The notes under the pieces were generated by a model that did not search any database, was not told where the DNA came from, and was given only the letters and a program-made list of their open reading frames with translations. A stretch of 64,000 bases of DNA from Rubellimicrobium sp. (GTDB taxonomy: Bacteria; Pseudomonadota; Alphaproteobacteria; Rhodobacterales; Rhodobacteraceae). The stretch spans positions 36,066-100,065 of the forward strand of contig JACFNP010000003.1 in the NCBI GenBank assembly GCA_019454835.1, in the 5' to 3' direction. The position numbers were made by a program, and so were the translations under genes. This document shows, one piece after another, positions 63,974 through 64,000 of the stretch. Position 1 is the first letter of the stretch, and every line of letters begins with the position of its first letter.

Positions 63974-64000
63974 CAAACTTCAGGCGCCGCACGCCACCAC

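Overview
The window is high-GC chromosomal DNA from an alphaproteobacterium. It is most likely a member of the Rhodobacteraceae/Paracoccaceae: the evidence is the RpoH-type sigma factor, phosphatidylcholine synthase, the Hsp20-DUF1150 pair, alaS beside recA, a fused Sat/CysC protein, PCu(A)C and DUF484, plus Rhodobacter-style intergenic repeats. The species cannot be named from the sequence. Most genes are housekeeping, and nothing looks like a prophage, a plasmid or a complete insertion sequence.

Layout. 1-11.3 kb: the 3' end of uvrB, a NYN-LOTUS protein, a small monooxygenase-like protein, ychF, a higBA toxin-antitoxin pair, trpA, priA, then a forward run of DUF484, xerC, pcs and msrA. 11.5-18.1 kb: dnaJ/dnaK, a periplasmic copper chaperone pair, an oxidoreductase and rpoH. 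18.3-24.2 kb: an NMT1-type ABC importer, trxB, an Lrp regulator, a Hint-fold protein and a small membrane protein. 24.2-30.4 kb: rluD, sat-cysC, hsp20-DUF1150, rsfS-rlmH, tRNA-Met and an SH3 protein. 30.4-41.3 kb: an amino-acid ABC pair without an ATPase, moeB, dut, coaBC, hemC, hemE, a DMT exporter, rnk, a lipoprotein, rnd and a 3-methyladenine glycosylase. 41.4-44.7 kb: a carboxylesterase, a foreign low-GC nuclease gene, a second NYN protein and folK. 45-54 kb: a taurine-pyruvate-type aminotransferase, zapE, an SH3 protein, an MFS transporter, an NDUFAF6-like protein, cimA and cysS. 54.4-63.6 kb: DUF1330, alaS, recA, a sulfotransferase, a large MscS-type channel and cysK. Many adjacent genes overlap by an ATGA or TGATG, indicating translational coupling.

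Intergenic DNA is dominated by dispersed palindromic repeats. Family A (core GTCATTGCGAGG...CCTCGCAATGAC, about 88 bp) has 31 near-complete copies plus partial ones. Some copies carry outer arms with terminal inverted repeats that begin AGGGCAATCG. Family C (about 194 bp, 3 copies) has related ends. Family B (about 102 bp, 4 copies) folds into a hairpin with compensatory changes. Family D (3 copies) is a paired GC hairpin with an A/T-rich tag.

The most unusual locus is at 41.9-43.5 kb. A single PD-(D/E)XK nuclease gene of about 47% GC sits between a carboxylesterase and a NYN gene and is flanked by a 129-136 bp direct repeat of the carboxylesterase 3' end. A 172-bp family A element then inserted into the right-hand copy and left a 12-bp target duplication; the left-hand copy preserves the empty site. 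A second compositional anomaly is cysS, whose 3' half is much lower in GC than its 5' half. Regulatory sites that can be read include RpoH-type promoters before hsp20 and probably dnaK, a GTTC-N7-GTTC SOS box before recA, and a possible Ile/Cys leader peptide before cysS-cimA.
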